DNA of 64,000 nucleotides, taken from positions 88,654,825 through 88,718,824 of the forward strand of contig CM075764.1 of NCBI GenBank assembly GCA_037974665.1, written 5' to 3'. The notes under the pieces are model-generated. The model was not told the origin of the DNA, ran no database searches, and saw only the letters and a program-made list of their open reading frames with translations. A program made the position numbers and the translations under genes. Below are positions 44,011 through 55,720 of the stretch, piece by piece. Numbering within the stretch: position 1 is the stretch's first letter; every line of letters begins with the position of its first letter. This stretch comes from Ehretia macrophylla. Lineage: Eukaryota > Streptophyta > Magnoliopsida > Boraginales > Ehretiaceae.

Positions 44011-46932
44011 ATGGGGAGGTCGGAGTCAAAAGATTCCCAAGCGATGGAGGTGAGGTCCTATGGAGGGGATGAGAATCCGTCGAGCTCCGAGTCGACTTCA
44101 AATAAAGGCCGCGGTGATGATAGCGAAAGCGCATCTCAAAAATCATCTCGGCAATCTGGGCTAAAGGAGAGTGATGATGATTACCAAGTGATCGAGGTCA
44201 GGCGAGTGCAAGAAGAAGCCGAGGCGGATCCTTTAGCCGACCTGGAAGACTTGGGATATAAAGAGGACGAGGAGCCATTGAACCAGTTGGAGGGAGTTGA
44301 GATACCACATGAGTACTTAGTTGGAGTCTCTGTGTTGGAGCCGATTGATGCAGTCCCGGTTAGGGCGGTCCAACCTCGGAGCTCTGCTACAGCCAGTGGT
44401 TCGTTGGCTCGGGGAAAGAGGATAGAGCAGTTGTTTGCCTGCTGTAGGCGCAAGTGCCACTTTACCGTCCAGATGGCTAACGCTAGGCTAAGGGACTGGT
44501 CGATGGACCAACACCACAAGCTGAAGGTGCCTGGTCGGACCGAGCCTGCCTACTATCCTCCACCTGACCATTTCACCATCTACGACCTTGCATTTGATGT
44601 CATCCGACTTCTACTTCCCGACTTTATCATCGGCATTTTGAATTACTTCGAGCTTAGCTTGGGTCAGATGTCACCTAACGCTGGGCCGTGATAGTAGCGT
44701 TTTATGTGTTCTTCCTTGAGAGGAAGATAGAGCCGACCCTGCGTCGATTCATGCAGTTCTTTATTTGCAAGCCCAATTCGAAGCAGCCAGGGTGGTTCCA
44801 CTTTGCAGCTCGGGTCAGCAACGCCATATTCACCAAGTGGCACTCCTCCAACAAGGGCTGGCACAACGACTACTATTGGGTCGAGCCGGCCTTGAACCCG
44901 GGGTACAGGGTGGATTGAAATCTCACCTTGAAAAAGACTGTGAATGACGACCCCAAGCTCTTAGAAGAGGAACTTGCCGAGGTCAGGGTGCTGATGTAAG
45001 AATATAACCAATTTCCCAGAAACGTCTTAACAACAATCAAGTAGAAAGATAACACTACTCATTATAACAATTCAATATAACACTTACAAGATATTTGTCC
45101 CACCGTGCGTTCTCAAGATTAGAGCTTCAATGGCTTCTGGACTTACAAGAAGAATACAAGAAAGAAAGACTAACTTAGGATTGTGTTTGGAGTTGTGTTG
45201 TGGATGAAAATGATGAACTAATGCATGCCTATTTATAGAATTCAGCTAGCCCGCCACAGGAGACTTTCCTATCAAACATTTCGATCTTGGTTGGCTTTAC
45301 CAACCATGTTCAAAGTATTAACCACCCATATTTATCACATGGGTGGCTACAATTGACCACATGGGTGGCTAGCATCCAAGTCAACTTCTAGGAAGTTTCC
45401 TTTGGTCAAATTGGATAACTTTAGCATTGCATCAACACGACGTCATCTTAGGTAATTCTAAATTCCCGAACTTCTTTCTTGTAGCCATCGCGATCTCTTT
45501 TGCCTCATCGACGTTTAAGTCAGAATCATTAATTTATGTTACCATATAATTAACGATACTTATTATGAAGAGGTGGATATTGACATATATCAACAACTGA
45601 GACCCGAGCTGGGTATGCTGATTGATATTGATAGCGTCCTTAGGTGGGACAGAATCTGAAAATCAAAGTTATTCGGGAGGGAACCCGACCTAAGGAGGGA
45701 GCACTCTCACCTACTTCCCAAGCCCGAAGAGAATACGGAGTCTGACTCAGAAAAGGGTCAATTCGCAGGATCAATGCTTGATCTCCCCGTCTCCTTGTCT
45801 ACCGTTGTTCCCTTCAGTTTGCATTTGGTTGTTTCTTACCTCTTTCCTTTGCTTTAGCAGACATAGCGGATACGAGGAGGCTCGCGTATGCCCAGATGAA
45901 GATAAAGACCGAAGCCAGTAGCGAAGTCTCTGCTCGGTCCGGCTTGGGCTCCTTCGTCCCTTAGGACCAGAGGTAGCGGCCCGAGGTCTCTTCTAAGGGG
46001 ACATCGGCGTCTCCCCAGACCAAAAGATCGAGCTCGGGTGTGGCGATCCCTGAGCGCTCAGCATCCCGCCCCGATAATAAGAAACGGTCTCGATTTGGGT
46101 ACTCCGGGAAAGGCAAGGCCGCGGATGTGAGCCTTCCCAACAAGGACTTCATGGAGGCAGCTAAGGTCGCCCGCGATCCCAAGCTGGCATCAGTCCCGGC
46201 AGAGCAGCTTTCGCTCGACCTGAGGACGACCATAGTCACAATAAGGCATATTTGACCGCGTTGATATGGTTAAGTTTTTTGGCTCGGCTGATCATTTTGT
46301 CATCTTTCGTGCAGGTCGAGTCCCACATCCTTTCGGCACCTGGCTTTGTCGCTCGAGCCCAGGCTCACTATGTCGAGCTCGAGCAGCGATTTATCGACTC
46401 TCGAGCTGAGCTAGAGGCCTTGAGGGAGGATGTCGTCCAGAGGTGCAAAGCGGACGAGATAGAGATTGATCGGCTGAAGAGGAAGCTCGAGGCGGAGAAG
46501 TCTCGACGCAAGGCTGTGGCCAAGGATGTCGAGCGCTTCAAGAAGGACAAGCGCAAGGCTGAGGCGAAGCTCAAGGATCTGTTAGATCGGGTCGGCCCGT
46601 AGGGGGAGAAGGCGGTGGAAGCCTTTAAGTCCAGGCAAGAGGCCATGGACTAGTTGGCCATGGAGGGTGAGATGATGGCCAAGTACGCCGAGTTAGAGTA
46701 CTACTTCCGGGGCCAAGTCGCAGCTCGGGAGAGAGCGAAGACCTTCTTCCCTGCCACCAAGAACGATTACATCGAAATTTTGGAGGCTCCGCCGCAGGAG
46801 TTCTGGGAGATTCCTGAGCTCCCGACCGATCTGACGTCCCAAGCCAAGGAGGTGATTGAATTTGTTCAGAAGAGCATGGACTAGATTGGGGATGAAGCCG
46901 ATGCTACCACCTCCACCGCCGCTCCTAAGTAA
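44011..46932 (+). pseudogene. Tat B antisense additional gene (PF04195-like), split by a solo LTR
   Basis: Homologue of 33688-35839. Exon 1 is 44011-44994 plus 45601-45756, exon 2 is 45861-46240 and exon 3 is 46315-46932 (618 nt, the same length as in Tat A). The start MGRSESKDSQAMEVRSYGGD matches Tat A. It keeps the ~58-residue stretch (EDEEPLNQLEG...SLARGKRIE) missing from Tat A. The PF04195-like part reads ANARLRDWSMDQHHKLKVPG, FTIYDLAFDVIR and FICKPNSKQPGWFHF. Damage: one-base loss at about 44683, stops near 44918, 45657, 46600, 46651 and 46882, and a GT-to-AT change in the intron 2 donor (46241). The coiled-coil exon is otherwise well preserved. Confidence 0.83.
44995..45595 (-). mobile_element. 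Solo LTR (601 bp) inside the Tat B antisense gene
   Basis: On the minus strand it starts TGTTGATATATGTCAATATC and ends GTTATATTCTTACA. Flanks GCTGA (44990-44994) and ACTGA (45596-45600) are a 5-bp duplication with one mismatch, and the interrupted frame resumes right after it. On the minus strand a TATA box TCTATAAATAGGC lies near 45230-45242. No PBS or interior follows, so an internal recombination removed the rest. The sequence type suggests a Ty1/copia LTR, which is a guess. Confidence 0.82.
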
Positions 46933-47775
46933 ACTTTATAATCGCCTGGGTCGGGCTTTTGTAATTTCACCCAGGTTGGGATCCTTGTAATTGTCCCTCT
47001 TTCCAATTCCAATGAAATGAATGTTCTGATTTTATTTGCGTTTCATTCGAGTTCGTACATGTGTACCTTTCTCTTCGCAAATTTTTTTAAGTAAGTGGGG
47101 TCGGACCAATATAATGGACCATTCAAACTTAATTTATATATAAAGAACTGAGCTGGACGCGATTAATGAATTTTCATCCTAATCCGAGCTGGTTAATTGG
47201 ACAACTATTATCGTTGCTGACCAGGACTTGTCAGTCCGATTTAAAATTGGTCAAACTAATGTTGACAAATGTTGAGCTCAAGTATAGACCCAAACTAATA
47301 TTCCAACCTAAAGTCGGATTATATCGAGTTTGACCTTAATCCGAACTGGCAAAACTAATCAAATTATTGTTGATTATACTCGAGCTGGAACCTAGTCCGA
47401 ATTGGTTTACTTGATCATTAGCTCGTAATTAAGCATGGCCACCATGTTAATCCGAGTTGGCAGTAGCTAAGTAGCTAATGTGCATGGGCCTGGGTCGGGC
47501 ATTGCACTGATTTACAAAATAGGTTTGCATTAAATTTGTACATGAAGTACTTGGGCTTGGGAGCCAATTACAAGCGATGCTTGGCTCGGGGCCTTAGCAA
47601 AGATTTAGGCTCGAGGCCGTTGCAAGATTTTCCGACTCGGGGCTGTTACAAGATTTTTCGGCTCGGGGGCCATTTACAAGATTTCCGGCTCGGGGCCGTT
47701 ACAAGATTTTTTGGCTCAGGGGCCATTACAAAAAATATCTCTTCAGGTGCTCAGCATGCCATGCATTTTTTAATT
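46933..47775. other. Tat B spacer with ~27-bp tandem repeats
   Basis: Counterpart of 35840-36677. From about 47575 to 47738, six or so degenerate units of CGGCTCGGGGCCGTTACAAGA with T-rich joints are more regular than in Tat A. No gene. Confidence 0.72.
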
Positions 47776-47889
47776 GCTTCCCGTATCAGTCGCAGAGGTA
47801 GAAAGTCCCAGGTCGGACTTCTTTCTTGACTTCGTACGGTCCCTCCCAGGTCAGGGAAAGTTTGTTGCTCGAGCGCGGCAAAAAGATAA
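47776..47889 (-). pseudogene. Tat B integrase C-terminal end
   Basis: Minus-strand reading of FLPRSSNKLSLTWEGPYEV, matching the end of Tat A integrase (36678-36760). Cut by element C at GATAA (47885-47889), it resumes at 59999 after GATAG. Confidence 0.78.
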
Positions 47890-49462
47890 TGATCGCGTCA
47901 TTTTGCGCTCAAAAATAGTAAGGTTAAATGATTAAAAATATTGCTTACCTTAAATTACCTCTAGCTGTGGCGAGTAGATGATCGATCCACGGAGATTGGG
48001 TTATCAAGTTAAGTTAAGTCCTTAATTTAGAATTGTTTGACTATCTCCCGTCACGGATAAGTTTGATTAAGTCCAAAAGTCCAAAAGTACGGAAAATTAA
48101 GTCCAAGAAATATCCACAAAATGTCCAAAGATACGGTAGTAACAAAGCCCAAAAGTGAATTAATCAAAAGTACTAAATTAAAGAATCACAACACTCAACA
48201 CTAAAAATTCAAAAGGTTAATGGTTCAGGGTGGTTATAGCTCGGTATACGCAAGTACAAAGTTATTGATTCAGATTAAAAGTTAAGTCCTTCAGAAATAG
48301 GGCTACAAGCTCCCACTACTGAAATGAGCCTTTAATTACGTAAGTGATAAACTTAATTAATTAACAAGACTGGATGTGTTGGTACAACCTAACGATTTCC
48401 AATCTCTCAATTAATTTTTCACTTATGTAACCTGGAGGTGTCGATACAACCAAACTAAAATCCATCCGAGGTAGTCTTGTATTGCCATTGGTTTACAAAA
48501 CCGGGCATATATGTACTTTCAATTAAATATAACATAACTACAAGTATACGTATAATTAATCAAAGAATACTTAAAAAAATAGAAATACGAGACTTTAATA
48601 AATCTGAATCACAACATATGTACAAGAGTAACCTCACACGTACCACCCCGAATCTCGGGTTTAGTGTGCCATGATAAACTTTAAAGTACAAGAAATCTTA
48701 ACGAAAACTGAAATAAAAGAATACTTATCGTGTTGAAAGGATTTCGGTAGACCGGTATAATTTCGGTATGTTGATGGCTCACTAGACCTTCCCTTCGAGA
48801 TTAAAACTTTGCACACAACTAAGAATAATAATTAAAATACTCAAAACTCATTTCACAAATACTAGAGTAGCACAATTTAAGCTAAGAAGAGAAAAATGGT
48901 ACAAGATAAATGAAATGAGGAAGGTGTATTTATAGGACAATTTTGGTACTATTCATGAGTACTATTCACACCGTGATGTCATCATTGTGTTAGCATGACG
49001 TCAGCGCCTAGGTCATCATTGTGTCAGTATGATGTCATCGTCTAGGTCATCATTGTGTCAGCGTGATGTCATCGCCTAGGTCATCAAAATTTACTATTTA
49101 TGCATTGACTTTTACTATTCATGCTCAATCAATCTCTGTTCACACGTTGACTTTTACTATTCATGCATTGACCGAAAGTTGACCAAAGCTTCTTCACGAT
49201 TTTTTAGCGTCCTGAATTCGTTTCTGCATTCCGTTTGGCCAAATTCAATCTCGATTTGCTCATCTCAAAGTCGTTCGACCTTCCTCATTTAGTATTGTGC
49301 TGAACTTCTTGTTCATGTGTTGGCTTTTGTGGCCATTTTTACTATTTCTTATTCAGAACCTATATTGCACTAAATTTGTGTAAAATATACAATTAAACTT
49401 GAAATAATAATGCAATATACAAGATTCAATGGGTTAAAATTACTAAAAATATAGATTTATCA
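47890..49462 (-). repeat. 3' LTR of element C (1573 bp) with 34-bp promoter-proximal tandem repeats
   Basis: At 48974-49085 three to four 34-bp units (GATGTCATCGTCTAGGTCAT...) repeat, one of them with the full TGACGTCA palindrome. On the minus strand they lie about 40-150 bp upstream of a TATA box (CCTATAAATACACC, about 48922-48936). The paired LTR has the same arrangement. Confidence 0.87.
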
Positions 49463-52400
49463 ACCTCCTCAAACCCATTCTTTGCTTGTCCTCAAGCAAA
49501 AGCATTAAGTACTTCAAAGATTCAAAAATATTAAATCCAAGCAGTCAATGTATTCATACAATTAGATTTTATAAAACACCAGCTTAACTGTGAATTTGTC
49601 TTCCAAACAATTTTACCCCAAGAAATCATTTTGTATCTAGAAGAATAGAAATCAACTTAATTACAAAAAATCCTTTGAGCCTTTTTAAGCACTTACAACT
49701 CAATTAAGAGGTAAGAAAATTAATCACGCAAAATTTATAAAATCAAAAATATTTTCTATGGATAGTCATGAAATGTTAAAACTCAACTACCTTCCAAATC
49801 ATGTAGTACTCCATTCGATTTTTTTTTGTATATATATATATATATAGATGACTCGTATGATAGATGTTGGTTGACTCACTGATTTCTGAAATTTTGCATT
49901 TCATTGGTCGAATTGTATTTGGTGAAAGAAGGCTTGTCTGGCAGGATTTGTATTGATAGCTTTTTCATAACAAAAATGCTCAAAAATGGTTAGAAGAAAG
50001 CATTTGTTATGGACTTCTTTTTTGCCTCTTTTTGTTGAATCAACAATTTTGATATTTGAATGATGTTGAGCGAGTCATCTTCACATTTTTGTTTTTTGTT
50101 TTTTTTAATTTTTTTTTTCAAAGGAGTATACTGATCTAAAAAAATAAGTCAAATTTTAATAAAACATAACATCTCACATTGAAAATGCCTCAATCTACTC
50201 CTTTTTTGATAATTAATCAAAAACCTCTAATTAAATCATGTGACGCTGTTGGGATGTAATAATAGTTAATAAGGTTTCAAAAAAAATCTAAATACAAACT
50301 CAACTCTAGTGGTTAATCATTTTACCATTCCAAACTTCACAGTTAATTCAAATATTTTATCAAAATCTACCATATTTCAACACTTGACTACTCAACTTTA
50401 ATTATCTTGAATAAATGAAGCACGAAAAATGGAAATTGAAAATTTTAAAATTTCGGAAAATTTTTAGCAGCTGGTATCGACTATTTGTTCATCCTCAAAC
50501 CCGAACCTTACATTGCCCTCAATGTATGAAAGTGATGCAATGCATTGCAAATTAAAAAGATAGATACAACCTGATAAAAATTCCAAGCATTGGTCCTCAA
50601 ATGGTTCTGAAAAAAAATTTGTCATTAAAAGCTCCAAACACCAATGTTAGCTATGAGGATAAAAACAAAAGTGGTCCAAAACAAAATTTAATCTGAATGA
50701 TATATACAATGTGGTTTCGCAAGGACGAAAATTTTTTATGGTTTTTTTTTTTGAACTGCAGGTGAGGGAGTTCAGACATTGGCCAGATCTACATCCCGAG
50801 TTTCAACAAATTGCCATCAAACATCTATACTTCATTTATTTGGTTTTTGTGTTTTTTTTATATGCCAAATACAACATCAAAACAAAATTAGTGTAAAAAC
50901 GAGGTAAATAACTACAATAAGATGACCATACTGAAAACAATAAAAATAAAACTCACAAATTTTATTCATGAAAATGGAAACGATACATTAACTTAACAAA
51001 TACAACAATAAAACAACCTATATTATAAGCCTACTTCTTTCTTTTTTCCCAAGAACTGGGCAGTTCATGATGAACCAACCAAGCCAAATAATGAAGAATC
51101 ACAATAATAACACCAAGAACCACAAGCAACGACTCCTCTGTCGTGAGTCTTTTAAACAACACCATCTTCGTGGAAATTTTAACAAAAAAAACTGAAGACG
51201 GAGAAGTTTTGTAGGGAGAAAGGTAGGAGATGGCGGCGGCAAGGAGGAGATAAAAAAAATGGTAGGGTTAGGGTTTTTAAAATCGTTTGGCCGCCCCTTT
51301 TTCATTTTTTTTTTCAACAAAACAAAAAAAAACACAACTTATTACATAAGCCTAAAAACTAAAAATCTTTTCTTCCTTCGTGGATTCGTCCCATCCTAAT
51401 CACAAGATAGATGAGGAAGATGTACAAGAAGAAGAATAAGGCAAAAATGGCTACAATAAGAAGCAAAACTTGGTCGGTCATTTTGAGTTGATGAGACAAG
51501 TTTGGGAGATTGAGAGAAAATTGTGATTGTTGTGTGAGAGAGATTGAGGTGTCGGCGGTGAAGAGAAAAAAGAATGAAGGAAAGAAAGATTAGGGTAAAA
51601 ACCCTTTTTATCGACCCCCCCACGTTTTTTTTATATTTTTTTTTTGATTTTTTTTTAAAAATAGATGTAAATTAAAACGAGCACACATAATGACAAGAAA
51701 ATGCAAACATATTAGAATTCACCCTTAAGATGGTCTCACACAAAAAAGAAGCCCGGGAAATGCAAAAATAGAATCTCAACCCTATTTCAGTTTCATACCT
51801 ATGTAGCAAAGCAAACCATATCCAAACACCAAATAAATGACATTAAAATCTGGATAGTAAATCTACCCGCCATAGCGTAAGAACTAGCCGAAGCAGAGGT
51901 GATGAATCACATATCACATGCCCCTCAGAATGGTATTAGTTATCTTTCTCTCAAATACCATGAGAGCCACTATTTCCATAATGGTGAAAAAAGACCTCCT
52001 AACGTTGAAGTTAACGCCAATTTAAAGCTAATTAGTAATCAAACGACAATATCTAGGACGAACCTTGGAATGTTACCGCCACGAGATCCTAGATTATCCA
52101 AAGATCACTTAGGTTCATGTGAGACACACACCCTAGTACAAACAACACCCTGTTTTATCCTCAGACAGTCACTACCGAATGTTACCACTGTGTACCCATC
52201 CTCCCACCCATTTAGAATGAGTGCGTCACACAAATTGTCAGAGTTTTTCCTTCTAACCGGGAATGGGCACTGGAACTATTTAATGTCAGCCAGCAAGACA
52301 TGCACACACAATTAAGTGCCGTAGTTTAACGCCTTCGGGCATATATATATATTTTTTTTAATTTAAAAACTAACAGACTAGCTCTTCTAGAGGTTTCTGT

Positions 52401-52830
52401 ATTCACACCATCCAGTACTTTCCTTCGGCACTCACATGAGGCCATAGCCAGTTCCACAGGGTCAAGAGCAAGACAGTGGGGTTTTACGTTATAGACAATA
52501 CCGTCTGGTAAATGCTCTCACTCCTAACTACCTTATCAAGTAATTCCCAAATAGACCCTAAACTACATTAAGCTGGTGGAGTGACAAGTATTGTTAGACA
52601 GAGTTGCACTGATCAGTCAACCGCACACAGAAATGTACAGTGACCACTAGTATCATGACAATCATACCTGAATGAGTGCTTCTCAGGGTTTAGACCCAAA
52701 CTACATTAAGCTAGAGAAAGACTCATTTGGTACGAAGAAAAATAAAATAAAATAAAAAAATAAATCCTAGGTTGGCTCCTAGGAGCGCTAAGTTTAACGT
52801 CTTCAGCCAGACAGAATTACTTTGAAATTG
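49463..52830 (-). other. Element C region between pol and 3' LTR; no recognised gene
   Basis: AT-rich, with many T and A runs. The polypurine tract is at its left edge. Short Phe/Leu/Ser-rich ORFs on minus (51099-51335, 51396-51623) and one on plus (51899-52315) have no domain I recognise. GATGACTCG at 49845 and its inverse CGAGTCATC at 50074 could bound a ~235-bp MITE. If an env-like gene was here it is no longer visible. Confidence 0.5.
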
Positions 52831-55720
52831 CTACTCTGCAGGGATTGGATTCTTAAGTTCAATTGACTCTTCACCCCAATTCTTTAACTGGATCGTTGGT
52901 TTAAGTCTTTGTCCATTTACAAACTTAGTTTTCCCATTTGTTTTATCTTTTATCTTGACAACCCCAAACGGAAAAACTTGTTCAACCTTAAATGGTCCAA
53001 CCCATCTGGACCTCAATTTTCCTGAAAACAATCGTAACTTAGAATTAAATAACCACACATCTTCTCCAGGAATAAATGACTTTCGAATAATCATTTATCA
53101 TGCGTTCTCTTCATTTTCTCACTGTAAATCTTGGCATTCTCGTATGCTTCTAAACGCATCTCTTCAAGTTCATTTAGATGGAACAACCTGTTTTCACCAG
53201 CTTTCTGCAAGTCAAAATTCACAGTTCTAATTGCCCAGTAAGCCTTATGTTGTAACTCAGTAGGTAAATGACATGTTTTTCCAAAAACTAAACAAAAATG
53301 TGACATTCCTATGGGAGTTTTATATGCAGTTATATATGCCCAAAGTGCATCATTCAATCGAGTAGACCAATCCTTCCTATCAGGTCTAACTGTCTTTTCA
53401 AGGATTGATTTAATTTCCCTATTAGAAACCTCAACCTATCCACTAGTTTGTGGGTGATATGGAGTTGCAACCTTATGAATGACTGAGTATTTCTTCAACA
53501 ATTTTTTAAAAGTTCGGTGAATGAAATGACTTCCACCGTCACTAATGATGGCTTGTGGAATTCTAAACCGACAGAAAATGTTTTCTTTTATGAATTTCAT
53601 CACGACAGTATAATCATTAGTCCTAGTTGCAATTGCTTCAATCCATTTAAACACATAATCAACACCAACTAAAATGTATTGAAAACCAAAAGAGATGGGG
53701 AAAGGACCCATGAAATCAATACCCCAAACATCAAAAAGTTCACAAACCACGATGGGATTTAAGGGCATCATATCTTTTTTCCCATGTTACCTGTCTTTTG
53801 GCATCTTTCACATGCTTTGCAAAACTCATGAGCATCCTTGATTAATGTGGGCCAATAAAACCCACTTTGCAGCACTTTGATAGCTGTCCGTCGTGCTCCA
53901 AAGTGTCCCCTACATTCCTGCGAATGACAAAATGACATAATGCTTAGCTGTTCAGACTCGGGTACACATCTATGAATAATTTGATCAAAACAAATACGGA
54001 ACAAATAAGGATCCTCCCAGAAATAATGCTTTGCAATTGAGAAAAATTGGTCTCTCTCAGCCTTGTTCCACTCCTTGGGTATTTTACCAACTGCAAGATA
54101 ATTCACAATATGAGCATACCAAGGAAGTTTAGGAGCATAAATTAACAGTAACTGTTCATCAGGAAATGTATCTCTCAAGGGTAATTCATTTTCTGTTTCC
54201 TGAGTTACAATCCTTGACAAGTGATCAGCAACAACATTTTTTCGACCTTTCTTATCTTTGATTGTTAAATCAAATTCTTGAATTAATAACAACCATCGAA
54301 TAAGCCTAGGTTTAGCATCTTTCTTTTCCAACAGGTATCTCAATGTTGAGTGGTCAGAATAAATGATTATTTTTTACCCTAACACATAACACCGAAATTT
54401 TTCTAATGCAAAAACTACAGCAATCAATTCTTTCTTTGTGGTGGTATAGTTTTTCTGGGCATCATCTAAAGTTCGGTTGGCGTAATATATCACACAAGGA
54501 ACTCGATCCTTGCGTTGACCTAATACAGTTCCTATGGCATAATTTGAAGCATCACACATAATTTAAAAAGGAATAGAGTAGTCTGGTGGTTGAATCACTA
54601 GAGCAGTGGAAAGTACATTTTTCAGTGTTTCAAAAGCAGTAACACATTTTTCATCAAATTGAAATGGGGTATCCTGTGCCAACAAATTTGATAAAGGTCT
54701 AGCAATTTTACTAAAATCCTTTATAAATCGTCGGTAGAAACCAACATGTCCAAGGAACGATCTCACTTGTTTAACAATTATTGGAAGGGGCAAATCAGAA
54801 ATAATATCAACCTTAGCTTTATCAACCCGAACTCCTTCCTGGGATATAATGTGTCTGAGAATAATTCCTTCTTGAACCATGAAATGACTTTTCTCCCAAC
54901 TAAGTATGAGATTAGATTCCTGACATCTTTTCAACACCAAAGATAGATTATTCAAACAAGTGTCAAATGAAGAGCCAAAGATAGAAAAATCATCCATGAA
55001 AACTTCAACAAATTCATCCATCATATCAGTGAAAATAGACATCATACAACGTTGAAAAGTGGCTGGTGCATTACAAAGGCCAAAAGGCATTCTTCTATAA
55101 GCAAACGTGCCAAACGGATATGTAAAAGTTGTCTTTTCTTAATCTTCAGGGTCCACAGGGATCTGATTGTATCCTGAGTACCCGTCAAAAAAACAGTAAT
55201 AACCTTGTCCTGCCAACCTGTCCAAAATTTGATCAATGAATGGTAAAGGAAAATGATCATTTCTTGTTGCAGCATTGAGTTTCCTATAATCAATACACAC
55301 ACGCCATCCAGTTGTGGTGCGGGTAGGTACCAATTCACCTTTATCACTTGTCACCACAATGATTCCTGATTTCTTAGGTACAACCTATATAGGACTAACC
55401 CATTTACTATCCGAAATAGGATAAATGATACTTGCATCTAACAACTTCACTATTTCCTTCTTTACAACTTCCCTCATGTTCGGGTTTAACTTACGTTGCA
55501 TTTCTCTAGATGTCTTGGCTCCATCTTCCAAATTAATCTTATACATGCAAAAAGAGGGATCTATTCCTTTAAGGTCTGCAACAGTCCAGCCTAATGCTTC
55601 TTTATTCTTAGACAACACATCTACAAGTTTAGCTTCCTTCTCCAAAGAAAGGTTAGAAGCAATAATAACTGGAAGTGTTTGATCTACCCCTAGAAAAACA
55701 TACTTGAGATGACTAGGAAG
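52831..55720 (-). pseudogene. Element C pol (RT, RNase H, integrase)
   Basis: Reads from 55645: EALGWTVADLKGIDPSFCMY, RVCIDYRKLNAATRNDHFPL, GYSGYNQI, MPFGLCNAPATFQRCMM and the RT active site VFMDDFSIFG near 54990. RNase H follows (CDASNYAIGTVLGQR, TLDDAQKNYTTTKKEL), then DHLSRIV. The integrase has H...[11 protein letters not shown]...CKACERCQ, core [31 protein letters not shown] and VSNREIK, and a C-terminal GPFKVEQVFPFGVVKIKD. The wording CNAPATFQRCM and the tRNA-Asp PBS point to Athila. In-frame stops lie near 55383, 55137, 54560, 54371 and 53434. Single-base frameshifts lie near 53780 and 53098. Catalytic residues remain. Confidence 0.88.

Noticed and set aside
48974-49085. CRISPR-like regularly spaced repeat
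   Set aside because: Three to four contiguous 34-bp units without spacers, in a plant LTR promoter; it is a tandem repeat.
51899-52315. 138-codon plus-strand ORF in element C
   Set aside because: No recognisable motif, opposite to element orientation, and no promoter or splice evidence; kept only as unexplained sequence.
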